Shown: positions 21,536-33,499 of the stretch, one piece after another | How positions within the stretch are numbered: position 1 is the first letter of the stretch | Layout of the letters: each line of letters opens with the position of its first letter | Assembly (NCBI GenBank): GCA_964035575.1 | Contig: OZ037886.1 | Location: 620,001 to 684,000 of the forward strand | Direction: 5' to 3' | DNA: 64,000 nt | Source: Rhynchopus sp. YZ270_cl-10 | Taxonomy: Eukaryota > Euglenozoa > Diplonemea > Diplonemida > Diplonemidae | Position numbers and translations under genes: made by a program | The notes under the pieces: model-generated | The model's database searches: none | Seen by the model: only the letters and a program-made list of their open reading frames with translations | What the model was told of the DNA's origin: nothing

Positions 21536-24500
21536 TCAAAACGGTCGCTCGGTGTGAAACTGCCGGATTCCAATGTCAGTGGCAGCACGTTTGGACCCTG
21601 TTTGTTGTAGTGTTTTATTGGAATAAATGCTGAAGCTCCAAATATAGTATCGTGTCAACCAGGATAACTATGGTTTAATGTTGGCCGAAGTTAGGCCTTT
21701 GTTGTGCGCATTTTTTTTTTTTTTTGAATGATTTTCCATATTTCTCATTCTGTTTCAATGCTGCCAAGCCTTTTCATCATTTTTTCATTAAATTCCAATC
21801 AATCCCCACAAAACCCACGCAAAAAAAGGCACATACCAGTCAGACTCCCCACACGTTTCTGCTGTGGTGTACCGCTTGCGTTTGATGGCTGAGGGGTTGC
21901 GTCTGGATGTGGACGGGATGCCCCTTGGACATCTCTTGGATCCCTTTGGTCGTGGCTCTGTCTAGCTTGCGAGACATGCCTAGGGGGCGTTTTTGCCTCA
22001 TGCGTCTGCACATCCCGTGGCTGAGGGTCCACATGCGCCCTGCTCACACTGAACTGCGGCGTCTGTGAGTGGTACCTCCCTGCAGCTCTCCCAGGGGGAC
22101 GTCTCTCTGAGGCCGCCTGCTGGGGTGCGTCGTGGCCTCCAAAGATATTAAGACTGGAACGACCACCTCCAAATCCTGATGTAAAAAAAGAGGTTAAACC
22201 CTGCCCCATTAAAATGCGATTATTTACACTAAAATTGGCACCTGCTTTTCACGCACCATGATCCCCCACCTCCGCCCCCTCAGACCCTCTGTTTATTTTT
22301 TTTGACCCGCATCCCGTTTTTCAACACTCTAAACTCTCAGGTACACCTCGAACCGCAACACACAGAACAGGAAGACAGAATCCGACGCCCACCAGACTAT
22401 TCCCCAAAAAAGCAAAACATACCCTGTCCACTGACAAATCTCCTCCCGCTTTTCTGCCCTGCGTTCTTCGCCCCTTGCACATCACCTCCACCAGGGAGCG
22501 CGTGGGCGAGCTGCGGTGAGAGCCCTCGTGGGACGGCTTCAGCTCCTCCTCCTCCTCCTCCCCCTTCCTCTGTGTCGTAGTAATGCAGGCCGCGCTGGGC
22601 ACCACCACCACCACCACCTACCTCTTCGGACACATGGTCCACACCACCACCACCACCCCCACGATGCGGCGGCGACCTCCTCTCTTCACGTCTCTGCTCA
22701 TTCCGCCTCTCCCCACCTGCATGTGGCGAAGGCTCCGTATGCCCTAGAGACTGCTCCACCCTTTGCTTCCCATTCTGTGGTGATGCATGCTCTTGCGGTG
22801 CGGCTCCAACAAGCCCCCTCAGCACCTCTTCTGGTAGTACCGCTTCCAACGATGCAAAACCAAATCCACGCAGCAGTGTTTTAGTGAAAAGCGACGCCTC
22901 TGCCTCACGCAGATCCGCAAACTCCGTATTATCTCCATTCTCCATGTTGAAATGCACATCCCCCCAATACGAAAAAAACATTTCTTGGGTGATTTTGAAG
23001 TCCTCCGTCGTTTGCTCTGATGCAAATGGACCGGAGGTGGCTTTTCTTTGTCTTTCAACAGAGGCTTCGTAGTATCGTTGAATTTCTTGCACAAAATCGT
23101 ACGGTGTTACTTCCTTTGAGAGAATGGAAGGGAGGTTGGTAGGATCAAAACGCTCAAGGAAACCGTTGAAGAGGAGGATACCAGAGCGAGGGGTGATACG
23201 GTGCCAGATTTCTTTGAGAAGAGCTGAGTGTACGAGGGGTGGGCGAGGTGCAAGGTGTTGGGTGAATGCGTCCACATCGATGCACCGATCAGCATAGTAG
23301 AAATCATCGTCATCCTCCTCAATGTGATCGGTGTTCTGCTTCTTCCGTTTAACCTTCTTCTTGCGAACCGGCTCTGCAAAATGATTGAACAAAACTTCTA
23401 TCTCAATATCCGGAAACCTCACTGCCCGCACCATCTCTCTTATTACTTCTGCAAACGAAAACACATCCAAAAAATTCTTTTCCAACAATCCATGTCCAAA
23501 ATCGGCCTGTGTTATCCTCTCAGCCAATACCAAGTTCTTTGCAGAAGCTAACACCCTAAGCGCAGGGAGAATATGAGGCTGGCCATCCAGTTTGAATTGT
23601 GAATGCAACAGTTCATTTCTGAGTTTGTCTGTCAAATCAGCGATGTCCTCTCTGGAAACAAGCGGAGGGGTTTGCTGCAAAATATGGGTCAAACTTAGGA
23701 TGGATGTAGCATCATCTTGCTGCAACGCTTCAAATAAAGTTTCATTTTCCCCATCAGAAAGACCACTCCCAAAGGTGCGCATCCCAAAAAGAAATCTTGC
23801 GAGATCGTACAACGGTACTTTATTCGCCTTTCTCCTCCCCCCTCCGACTTTTTCGAAGACTCTTTTGAGACCGACCCCACCTGAGTGTTCTCGATGCGGA
23901 TCTTCTACAGAATCACGGAGTTTTAGGAGGATTTTGTTGATAATCGCTTCGGGGGTTTTTTTCCGCTTTGAAAGATGTTTGACGAATTCTCCCATTGAAA
24001 CTGCACCATCTTTCTGAAGTTGCGCAAACAAAAACAAAATATCCGACGGAGTAAGCTCAAGATGCACCGCAACCTTAAAAAGATATTTGTTAAAAAGCGA
24101 GGCCGACAGTTTTACTGAATCGATCGGATTTTCAAAGTCGATTCCATAAAAGATTCGGGGCAAATCTAGTCCAGATTTTCTGAGATTCGCGCGGATTTTT
24201 TTGAAGAGGTCTTCGAGTTGCTGGTGGCTGCAGCTTAGCCTGCCTCTAACTGCCGCAAGGAATTCGTCCATATCAACTAAAGCATCGTCATCGTAGTCGT
24301 GTATCCGAAAAAGCACCTCCACCTCTGTTGCAGACAACTGAATCCCCGCATCCCGAAGGATCTCAGCAAATTCACTGCTCCCGACCTTCGCCTGGCGTGG
24401 GATGTCCAAAGCATACAAAGCGTCCTGCAGATACGGATGGCCGTCCTCCCCACGCTGCATCAAACACTGCTTCAACTTCCGATGCGTCTTCAAAATAAAC

Positions 24501-24538
24501 GGCCGATGCCGCAAGGCTTCCCCTACGTCTCCAGGCAT
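21536..24538 (-). CDS. Long EF-hand protein with Gly-rich tail (3 exons)
   Basis: Exons 24538-22423, 22175-21837 and 21597-21536; all junctions are phase 1 with GTATGT donors, giving about 838 residues. The first two exons are well supported; the third, ending in ERPF, rests on phase and an AG acceptor only. Near residues 80-92 is an EF-hand loop DYDDDALVDMDE with full calcium ligands. The following 500 residues are helical, in a pattern of degenerate EF-hand pairs, similar to long EFCAB or calcyphosine-like proteins. A KKKVKRKK basic run and an acidic EEDDDDF run sit near 400. From about 600 the chain becomes low-complexity (GGGGGG, RREERR, PPHRGG) and continues so in exon 2. Function unknown beyond calcium binding; the low-complexity tail suggests protein or RNA contacts. 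Confidence 0.8.
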
Positions 24539-25540
24539 TGTGTGTTCTATATTATTTTAAATTTTTTTGTACACACTCTGTTTGAGAGAGAAGTAGAAGG
24601 GAGCTGAGGGGGTGTAAGGGTCTCAAGTGATTTTTGCCTAAATCACCAAAAAAAAATAGTAACTCTGATTGGGAAAAAGGAAGGTTTTTTTTTGTTGATT
24701 GCTCAATTATTTAAGCTGAGCACGACGCAAGGAAGGCGGGCCTCGTGGAGGAAGATGTAAGTGGTGGCTGGTGCGGATTCAACCAGTGTCACGTGACGGG
24801 AGCGAAGACACGCTTGACGTCCTTGACTTCGTAACTATACAAGTTGCCGTAAGGGCCCATGAGCGTGAGAGAAAGAGTACGTTGAAGCTACCCTGGAGAG
24901 TACAGTTATTTGCCACTGAGAGTAGGACATCATGATAGTGGATGAGTTCACGCTATACTCATGGGATGAACTAGTCGTTCTTCTTGTTAAACACGTTTGA
25001 GAGGGTGGGTGGAAAAAAGTGCCCGCGTGGGAGGGTCTCAGTCTCAGGCAGCAGCAGCAGCAACAGCGGGTACTTGTGGGGTGTTGGAGGGCCTGGTTTG
25101 CGGGTTTGAACGCGAAAAACACTCCGCCACCACCAACAAACGTACAACTGGCCATACTCCACAGAGACAACCCAACACTCAATCAAGTAGTACTGGAAAG
25201 AACAATCTCAAATAGTGAAAACCCTTCGCGCAGAAGCTGAAGGCCGAACTCCTGTGTGAGAGTTAAAAAAAAAATGGGACGCAATATTTTTTTTGTCTAA
25301 ATCTGGAAACGTTGCAGTTAGGTAGGGAGAGATGTGTGCGAGGGTTTTTTTGTAATAAAAGAGAAGGCATGAACCTCAGCCTCATTAACTCACCGAGAAG
25401 GTGAACTTTGAGAGACCTCAAATGGATGCACACCACTCAAATCCGATGTAGCAAAATATCAACGAAACTTCCCTCTGAGATCATCATTGAGCCTCTTTTA
25501 TCCAAGAACAATGCAAAAAAAAAAAAAAAAAGCAATCACA
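24539..25540. other. Spacer with an unassigned GC-richer stretch
   Basis: 24720-25240 has coding-like base composition, unlike its flanks. On the minus strand there is an open stretch from about 25203 to 24971, ending in a peptide FFPPTLSNVFNKKND, and a second short one (24855-24787) encoding MGPYGNLYSYEVKDVKRV and a few more residues. No family is recognised, no start is clear and the two frames do not join convincingly, so I do not call a gene. An R3-like fragment lies near 25368. Confidence 0.35.
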
Positions 25541-26032
25541 CTATTTTTTGGGTTGCGGTACCACCTTCTTCGTCATCTTCTTCTTTATCATCTTTTTCTT
25601 CATCGTCTTCTTGGCTGTCTGTTTCACGAGATTCTTGACAACCTTTTTCCGCGCCTTCCCTTTTGGTGTTCCCTGCCTTTCCAAAACAAGCCCTGTTGGG
25701 AGACACCCAGCCCCACTCATTTGAATGGCCCCGAAGAGGTGACGCAGCTCAGAGTCTGGGTTGTTTATTGCTTGGGCGATGTGGCTGGGGGTGAGGGTAC
25801 GTTTTTTGTCACGTTGTGACGCATCATATGCACCTTGTAACACAGTCTCTATGCTCTTTTCAAGAAGCGCAGTCACCGCAACCACTGCCTTCCGGCCTAC
25901 CCGTGGAAGAACCTGCCGCATCACTGTACGAACCCGAGGTGCTGAAAGCACCAACCCTGCTCGTTCAGATAACCCCTTTGCTCTTCCTTTAACCTTTGGG
26001 GGATTAGACACATCTTTCCGTTGTGCAACCAT
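25541..26032 (-). CDS. Divergent histone H2A-type protein
   Basis: A 163-residue protein. Residues 20-115 align with the H2A histone fold: ERAGLVLSAPRVRTVMRQ (H2A: SRAGLQFPVGRIHRLLR), VTALLEKSIETVLQGAYDAS for helix 2, RDKKRTLTPSHIAQAINN for loop 2, and GAGCLPTGL where H2A has a GGVLPNI-like motif. By my alignment the acidic patch is weakened: the Glu after helix-2 TA becomes Thr, the next becomes Gln, and the D-E-E trio becomes D-S-E. The C-terminus is a long Lys-rich tail (KKTMKKKMIKKKMTKK). Intron-free. Either a divergent canonical H2A or a variant; only one H2A-like gene lies in the window, so I cannot decide. It would act in nucleosomes, paired with an H2B. Confidence 0.85.
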   Translation of the reverse strand: MVAQRKDVSNPPKVKGRAKGLSERAGLVLSAPRVRTVMRQVLPRVGRKAVVAVTALLEKSIETVLQGAYDASQRDKKRTLTPSHIAQAINNPDSELRHLFGAIQMSGAGCLPTGLVLERQGTPKGKARKKVVKNLVKQTAKKTMKKKMIKKKMTKKVVPQPKK

Positions 26033-26745
26033 TTTTAAAAAAATCTAAGTGGACTGTTCCCCTAGAAAAGTTGGTCAAGGAGATACCACCGCTCAGCAAT
26101 AAATGGGTTGAGAAAAGGACGAAGAGAGGGACGAAAAAAAGGAAGATTTTTGTAAATCAGAATTTATGGAGGAAAAGAAGGGGAGGTATCGATGTTTCTT
26201 TTTTTTTAGATTTTGTTCTTCTCAGCGATGTTTGCTCTGCGTGCAGCGTTATTTAAAAAAAAGAGAAAAAAGCCCCACGCAAAGATAGGTGGGGAGCCTT
26301 CAAAGAAAAAAAGTTTTTTTTTAAAAAGATGAACCTAAGCCTAAGCCTCGTGCATAGTACGTTGTTCACAAAAGGGGGGACATAAAATCGTTTTTTTTTT
26401 TTTTTCTACCAATTACCCTGCTTTGCCATTCTCCCTTTTTAAACCCTAGGGTGCTTTTAAAAAAGCCGAGAAAAAAAACAGAAAAGGGCATACGCACCTA
26501 TCCCTCGTCCCCCACGAACATACCCCCTCTCCCACAATCTTAGTTCCGTTTAATCCCTGGAATTGTACAGCAACGTTCCCCTTATCAACTGTACCACACC
26601 CCCCTTCTCCCAATCCCCTCCCCGGTTAAGAATTATATCGCTGCATTTTTGGGTCTTTTTTTCTTATTTTCTCTCAAACCTCCAACAAAACACAACAACT
26701 CAACCTCCGAGAAATTTTTCGTCCTTCCCGAAGACCTCTCTCTTC
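26033..26745. other. Spacer with repeat R3
   Basis: No gene. R3 relative at 26326-26364; T and A runs; a pyrimidine-rich stretch at 26480-26740. Confidence 0.4.
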
Positions 26746-29700
26746 TTATGCCCAATTAAAGTACTTCATCCCTTTCCATTGTTGTTGAAGACCCGTACCG
26801 AGAGCTTGGAGGTGTTGGAGGCCTTGCAGACCGCTGAGGGGGGCTCCTGAAGTGGAGTCTTGCGCGGTTGTGGATTTGGATGCGAGGGGCTGTTGGAAGT
26901 CACCTGAGAAGGCAGACTGGGACTGTGGCGCAAGAGGTGCGAGGTGGAGGGTGGGGAATCTGTCACATTCAGACACGAAGTCGACGTAGCACGCTTCACG
27001 GGTCGCCTTCACCTCTGTCGCCGCCGTTTTGTGCACCCCATGGCACGCCAGCAGCAGATGCACCCCATCCACACACGACGCAAAGAGCTGCTCAAACGCC
27101 TCCTTCTCGGTGCTCCAGTACACCGGGTCGATCCCTTTCTCCGAGCGCAGAAGGATCTCTAGCACTTCGTCATACTGCGCAGAACCATGCTCTGAAACAC
27201 CGCACACCACACCAATCAGCTTTACATCCAACAACACCTGCCACAACGCTGGCTGACACACACTCCCCTCCAGCAACTCTTTGTACAACGGGAACACTCG
27301 CTTTGCCACCTGCTTATGAAGCTTCTGGATCACCGCCTTTCTCAACAACGACGGAACCACCTCCGAAATCCCTGCCGCACTCTGCTGCAACGCCTTCAAC
27401 ACCGCTGCTGTGGGTGCCCCTGGGAGGTTCGACGCAATAGCACCTTCATCCCCTACGTCCTCTTCACGGTGCTCCCACGATGCCCACACGATCTTCTCAT
27501 ACACAGCACGATCTGGCCCCCAGTACTCCTCTACCAAGGCTAGGGAGATCGCAGATTCGAGACGTGCAGAACACTCCTCCACCCAGAGGTCGAATGTGGA
27601 GAGGTATGTGGCGTGCATGGCATCATGGAAGGGGCGTAGCAGGGCAGTGGTGACCCAGGTGGGAGAGCGACGGAAGGAGGCAGTGGCGTGGGAGACGGTG
27701 CGTGCAAGGCCCTGAACGAGGAGGCCCATAGTGGGGTTGCAGAAGGTGTGTGCGCTGGCAGCGACAGTGGTGGCAACGTCGGTGAGAATGTTTTGGAGCA
27801 GCGCGGCCACCCGTTCCTCCCCCTCTGCAGGCGAAGCGGAGTTGCTGCAAACCGTGCAAAGACTATCCAAAACCTTCGCAAATCCATCAAAAAAACCTCC
27901 AATAACCCCCTTCGCTCGCGAACTCAAACTAGGGTCCAAAACAGCCTCGCACCGCCGCATGTCAAAGCCGCTCACCTCAGAAACACCGCCACACCTATAA
28001 CGCTGCGACACCACCGCCTCGTCAATAAGAGGCGTATCAAACAGCCTCGCGGATGCATCCTCCTCTGCAGTGTACTTCTCCAAGGAGGCTTTGGTTTCCT
28101 GCAATGTTGTTGATACTTTGATGGGAATAGGGAGTGACGTACCTCAATGAAATCGTTCAATTCTGTGTCCAAGATTGCGAGGAGACGGTTCGTAATGGCG
28201 ACCTGTAAAACGTTACAGAAGTTAGAGAAAAGCTGTTAAAACCGCAAACATCTCACCCAAAATTTTGAGGGATTGTAAATACGCTAGAGGGGAGGGGGTA
28301 ACGCATACACCAATGGAATCGCTCCAGGCTGATGGTGGCTGTGCGTGGATTGCTTCGTTGCTGAAGCCCGCAACAAGCGTGTCGAGGGTAGCCTTGATCT
28401 GCACCACCTCAGCCGTGGTCGCAAGCCCCGACAAGGAAGAGGCAAGGATCTCTATTGCGATAGGGGCAGCTTCGTCCTGCCACTTCTGCAGCAGTTCTTT
28501 GGCGTCGCTGACAGAGGGGTGCTCTGCAGAGAAGCTTTCAAGGCGCTGTGCGTCAAGGTACTCTGATGCGGGGATGCAGTCGGCCAGCTCCTGTTTTGGA
28601 GTGTTCAGTTTAGAGGAATATTACAATTTATCGAAACAAAGTTTGAAATACAAAACCCTCATGACATCAAAAAGATAAAAAGAGAAGTTGAAAAAATGCG
28701 GATTCCGCTTCACCGAAACGAACCCCGGCAACGTGGACAATGAATAATTGGTAAGCCTCTTTTGTGTGAACTCATATTTGTTGTTATCGTAAAGTAGAAT
28801 AAAACGTTTGGGTTTTTAACATACCATGATACTTCTGTTCGAGACCATGCTTGCGGGCACTGTGGAGACACCCACTAAGGTAAGAGCGTCGTTCAACGCA
28901 TAGCTCCGTTCGATGAACACTTTGTACAGAAACGCTCGTATCGAAAACAGCGTCGAGACTGCCACCGACGCGGTCTCTTCTGTGACGGTCCACCCTTTCT
29001 GCAGAGGTGCCTTGAGTGTCCTGGTTTGGTATTCTATGAAACGTTGCAGCGACTCAATAATAGGAGCATCGTGGAGCAGCGACAGCGAGTAGACACACTG
29101 CGAGGAGAGGGTGATGGAGGAGGTCACACCGGGCGACGACACAAGAGAACGCACTGTATGGCGAATCAGATCCTCAGGCAGCTGTTTCAACATTTTACGC
29201 ACCCGCAGTGCCTGCAAGCTGTGGTAGTTATCTGCACGTCCATGCCGTTTGTTGAGCTCCGTTAAATACTCCAGACGTTCCTTCAGTTGCAAAGCAGCAA
29301 GCGAAGCATCAAGGTATCTACTGTCCTCTACCCAAGCACGAATCTGCCCTGTCGCAGCGTGCAGCTGTTTTGAAGCATATCGTGGGTCGGTTTGTGCGGT
29401 AAGGTGAAAATCTGTGTCCGTCTTAGCAGAGGGATCGCTACGTGCAGCTTGGGTTTCTTGAAAGGTTTCGATAAGACAGTCGCAGATGTCTCCCATTCCC
29501 GCAATCATATCTGATGCACTGAGCAGGTCTTTGTATCTGTCGCCTACTAATTGTCTGTGGGGAGGTGTAGGGTGTACCGTATACGGTGGGTTGGGGGGTT
29601 TTTAGAGTAATAACTACAAGAAATAAATTTTGGGTGACTGAATAGGGGTGGCACTTCTTGCGTACGTTGTGCACCCCTAGCCACATTAATAAATTTCTTT

Positions 29701-29932
29701 TTATTGAAAACAAAAAGTGCACGCCGTATCCAAAACCAGGGGGGTGTCTGGGGACAAAAGGTTTCTGTATTGGGGGTGGGTGGTGGTGGTGGTGTTAATA
29801 CCTCAACCGCTGCTGCATAATCTCCCCTTCCCTCCTCTTATCCGTCAAAGTGACCCACAACTGGTCAATCGTCTGCGTCTGGAACATCGCCTTTACATCG
29901 GTGTCGCCCTTCGATGGGCGGTACTGCGCCAT
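26746..29932 (-). CDS. COG1: Conserved oligomeric Golgi complex subunit 1 (COG1), 5 exons
   Basis: Exons 29932-29802, 29554-28825, 28590-28309, 28202-28143 and 28098-26746; all junctions keep phase, for about 851 residues. The first junction rebuilds RQLVGDRYKDLLSASDMI, the hallmark of COG1/VPS51-type tethers (human COG1: RQMVGERYRDLIEAADTI). After it, the alternation of helices and a CLIETFQE / YLDASLAALQLKERLEYL pattern also matches COG1. The rest is alpha-helical without motifs, as expected for this family (human COG1 is 980 residues). COG tethers vesicles in retrograde transport at the Golgi; COG1 bridges the two lobes. The last intron is only 44 bp, and donors are GTATTA, GTATGT, GTATGC and GTACGT. 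The C-terminal 60 residues are Gln/Ser-rich and less certain in function. Confidence 0.88.
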
Positions 29933-30882
29933 TTTATTTAGTGTATTTTCTTAGAGCGTGTAGGACGCTGCATGTACCGTTGTTCGCTTTTTTTTTTTGT
30001 GTATTCCCTGAGAGGTGCATTAGAGAGAGTCAGGGAAAAAAAAGTGATACCGGAGGGGGGGTCACGTAGAAGGAATTCCTTAAGGATTTGCTGTCCAAAA
30101 CCCATTTTTTTTTTTTTTTGAAATTTCAGAATAGGAATAGAGTTGAAGTTCTTTCTGAAACGTGCGTCGTTAGAATTGGGTTTCAAAAAAAAATATAATA
30201 GATGCTTTGAAAGAATGATGAACGTGCATCTGTGTGTCATCTTTACTATCGGAATCGTGCTGGAACACGCTGGGTTTGAAAGAATTGAGGGCCCCTGAAG
30301 GATTTTTTTTTTTTTTTGTTTTTTTGGAAGTGAACTAGCATTTTGTGCCCTACACTGAGTTTTTCCCAGGGGGAAAAAATATGAGATATCTTCTCTTCAT
30401 AAGAAGCTGAAAAAAGAGATGAAAGAAATGGGTGATAATTTGCTTTATTTATTTTTTTTTTTTTTGAAAACTCAGATTAGTTTAGTGGAACACACCCGGG
30501 GATGAGCTCCACTACCCATTAGTTTTCATTTTTTTTTCACATTTTATTTGCAGTTTTTTTTTTTTTCGAAACCGCCATGACAAAAAGGCAGGTCACCTTT
30601 CAAAGGCTAGAATATTTGTTTAGATTACAGAAGCCAGTTTGGTATGACATTACCTATACCAAAGACAACCGGATAATGCCAAATATGCGTTTTTCTGGGT
30701 GGCAAATCGGGGGAGTAAAACGGTAAAAAAATAACCACATAAAAACAACTCATTCAACGACAAAAAAAAAGGGGTTCTGGGTCGCAAATTGCAAATTGTT
30801 ATCATTTTATTTCTCCCTATCCACCCACCATATGGCTGCTTTATTTCATTTTTTTTTTTTAACTTAATTTTGTGGAGATATC
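29933..30882. other. Spacer with repeat R5
   Basis: No gene. R5 copy at 30466-30517. A segment GGTCACCTTTCAAAGGCTAG (30591-30610) has a relative near 59180, a minor repeat. Confidence 0.4.
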
Positions 30883-31851
30883 TTACTGCCGACTCATTTC
30901 GGCAACTTTGCGGGCAAGGGTTGCTCCCACCTTTGCATTGTTCATAACGAGCGCGATGTTAGCCTCGAGTGACTTTCCTCCTGTGAGTTTGTTGATTTTG
31001 TCGAGAAGGTACGGGGTAGCGTCCTTCCCTTTGACGCCGAGACGGTTCATCTCCGCAATCGCGTCGTTCGTCGCAGTCGTGATCGATGAGATAGACGCCT
31101 CTGTTTCGACGGGAATCGGGTTTGCAACGATCATTCCTGTATTCAATCCCAGCATCTTTTGCGAATACGTCAATTTCGCAGCATCTTCCACAGAACCACT
31201 CAACTGCGACTTAAACCCACTGGAACGAGTGAAAAACGCAGGAAACTCCTCCGACCCCACTGTCATCACCGGAACTCCTTGGGTCTCCAAAAACTCCAGG
31301 GTGCGTGCGATATCAAGAATACTCTTCACCCCTGCAGACACCACTGTAACCCTAGTCCTCCCAAGCTCTGTCAAATCAGCAGAAATATCCATGGTGTTTT
31401 GTCCGTCGCGATGAACTCCTCCGATGCCTCCTGTAACAAAGACGTCAATGCCGACAAGGCTTGCAACCAGCATGGTGCCGCTGACGGTTGTGGCACCGTG
31501 CATCTTCTGCGAGACGCAGTACGCGAGGTCACGGCGGGAGCACTTCATCACGGAGAGGCCTGTTTTGCCGAGAAGTTCTAAGTCTTCTGCGCTCAATCCA
31601 ACTTTGACACGCCCATGGAGGATGGCGATGGTGGCAGGCACGGCACCGTGTTTGCGGATCACCTCTTCAACCTGTGTCGCGGTTTGAACGTTCTGTGGGT
31701 AGGGCATGCCGTGGCTGATGATCGTGCTCTCAAGTGCTACAACAGGCGCGCCATTGCGCAGTGCTTCCGCTACCTCAGGGGCAACATCGAGGTGCTGCAT
31801 CAACGCAGCAGAGGGTTGCAAATGTGTGCTCAAAACGTTGGCGCGATTCAT
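30883..31851 (-). CDS. psuG: Pseudouridine-5'-phosphate glycosidase (PsuG / indigoidine synthase A family)
   Basis: A 322-residue complete, single-exon enzyme. It splits pseudouridine 5'-phosphate into uracil and ribose 5-phosphate (EC 4.2.1.70), so it recycles modified nucleotides. Family motifs are all present: VVALESTIISHGMPYPQN, KCSRRDLAY, TTVSGTM, FVTGGIGGVHRDG, SADLTEL and VSAGVKSILD. The catalytic residues I recall for E. coli PsuG (Glu31, Lys93, Asp149, Lys166) fall exactly 10 positions on, at Glu41, Lys103, Asp159 and Lys176. No partner kinase (PsuK) lies nearby; in many eukaryotes the kinase is fused to the glycosidase, but here the protein ends after the glycosidase domain. No signal for import is clear. 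Codon use and the absence of introns do not by themselves show recent transfer. Confidence 0.95.
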   Translation of the reverse strand: MNRANVLSTHLQPSAALMQHLDVAPEVAEALRNGAPVVALESTIISHGMPYPQNVQTATQVEEVIRKHGAVPATIAILHGRVKVGLSAEDLELLGKTGLSVMKCSRRDLAYCVSQKMHGATTVSGTMLVASLVGIDVFVTGGIGGVHRDGQNTMDISADLTELGRTRVTVVSAGVKSILDIARTLEFLETQGVPVMTVGSEEFPAFFTRSSGFKSQLSGSVEDAAKLTYSQKMLGLNTGMIVANPIPVETEASISSITTATNDAIAEMNRLGVKGKDATPYLLDKINKLTGGKSLEANIALVMNNAKVGATLARKVAEMSRQ

Positions 31852-32828
31852 TGTAGTGTTTTTTGTTTGTTTTTTTCAATCGTGTCTGAAAAAGGAATGA
31901 AGTGTGAGAGGATGTTTATTGAGGAACTGTGGGGCAAAAAGTAGCAAAGTGCTGAAAACCTATCGAAGGGGGAAAAAGGGGAGGGAAATGGATTGGAGAA
32001 AATAATCGGACTTTTTTTTACTTTAAATTCTACTGTAAAAAGAGTTTGTCTTCTTAATTTGTCTTCTTCGCTTGGTGTTTTAGCACTTTTTTGTTGTTTT
32101 TTTTTTAAAGGGGGGGCAAGAAAACGACCTCAAAACACAAAAAAAAAATGGGTATGAAAATAATAGTGTAAAGTAAAAGGTACGGTGTTGAGGTTTTTTG
32201 CACTTTGTACTTTTTTACATAACACTTTTGGTTTTTCATTCTATAAAAATGGAATGTTTTGTGCTTAAAGTGCTTTCAATATGGTTCGAAAAAAGTGAGG
32301 TAGAAGGTGCAATATTCAAAAAAAGATGTCAAAAATGATCGGCTCCCCTTTCAAATATATTATTGAAGAACGGCAGAACATTAAATCTTCTCTTTTTGTT
32401 TGTTTTCTCTCCAAAATTCCACCCCCCCAAAAAAAAAAAAAAGAAAAATCCATCGACCTCCCAGGGCTTATTTCTGCTCTTTCCTGGATTTAAAAAAAAG
32501 TGCATATTTTTGCTGTCTTTTTTTTTTTGAAAATTCTCGGAAAATTTCCAATATTTAGGAATAAGCCTGCGATCCCCCCCCGCTTGAAGGATCAGGTCTG
32601 TCCCTTTGTGTGTCAAAAAAAACTCAAAAACAAAGAAAGTTGAACGATGAATATACCTCGCGTGCATACACATCTAAAAAAAACATCCCTCTTACCCCCA
32701 CACCTAATCAACCAAAGTTGACCAGCGACGTTCCATTAAGGAAAGAAGACCCCGAAAGGGGGAAAAAAAAAAACAAAACAAACAGTATAAGTTTTGGAAC
32801 AGATTTTTAATCTCTCTCTCTCCCCCGC
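31852..32828. other. Spacer
   Basis: No gene. AT-rich, with TTTTT runs. An R3-like fragment GATGAATATACCTCGCGTGC sits near 32647. Confidence 0.4.
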
Positions 32829-33307
32829 CTACTCCTGTGCTCCGTCCTCTCCCTGTGTAATGAAAAAGTGGTTTGTCTCAATGCTGTACAAAAATCGTCA
32901 TACCCGTGACTTTATTTCAGCCTCAAGCTTTGCAACCCTTTCCTTCAATTCTTCGTTTTCCGCACGAAGGTTGTCGTAGTCACTCTGAGTGGATTGGTGG
33001 TGTGAGGGAGAATGCACAAACAAACACAAAGAGAGAGAAAAAAATCAAAAGAAAAAAGGAGAAGTTGAAAGTGCAAACGTCTCGATCAAAAGAAGAAAAA
33101 GGGGGAGAAGGGGGAGAAGGGGAGGGAAGAAAAGAGAAAAAGACATACCTGGGAAGGCCCACCCAAGGCCTTCTTAATGAACTCAACCGGCTTGTCCGGG
33201 CGGTCCTGTTCCTCGTACAACGTGACCAGCACCTTTGTCAAGGCGTCCAGCACGTTGGCCTTCTCGAGGTACTTCTTGTACTCCTCCTTTTTCGATGCCA
33301 TTGCCAT
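32829..33307 (-). CDS. MYCBP: MYCBP (AMY-1) homologue, copy 1 (3 exons)
   Basis: Exons 33307-33149, 32984-32904 and 32852-32829, phase 0 throughout, 87 residues. KKYLEKANVLDALTKVLVTL and YEEQDRP align with human MYCBP (RRYLEKSGVLDTLTKVLVAL, YEEPEKP). A short coiled coil follows (DYDNLRAENEELKERVAKLE). MYCBP binds AKAP-type proteins and, in ciliated cells, associates with axonemal structures; a flagellar role here is inference. The final exon encodes GEDGAQE; without splicing there the protein would instead end one codon after KSR, so the C-terminus is uncertain. Intron 1 holds a copy of a short dispersed repeat (around 33060-33095). The copy at 35209-35785 has almost the same exons 1 and 2. 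Confidence 0.85.
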
Positions 33308-33499
33308 TTTTGTAGGTTTTTTTGTAGGTTATGTGTAGAATCCTGGGTGAAGAAAATTTAATTGGTGTGGCTCTAACCCCCCAAAGTACACTCCAAAATA
33401 ATCACAAAAAAAGTACAAAAATTACACTTTATTTTGAGGGTGTTTTTTTGCGAAAAATTATTTCAGCGAGAAGCACGAAGGCCGAGAAACGCCGCTCCA

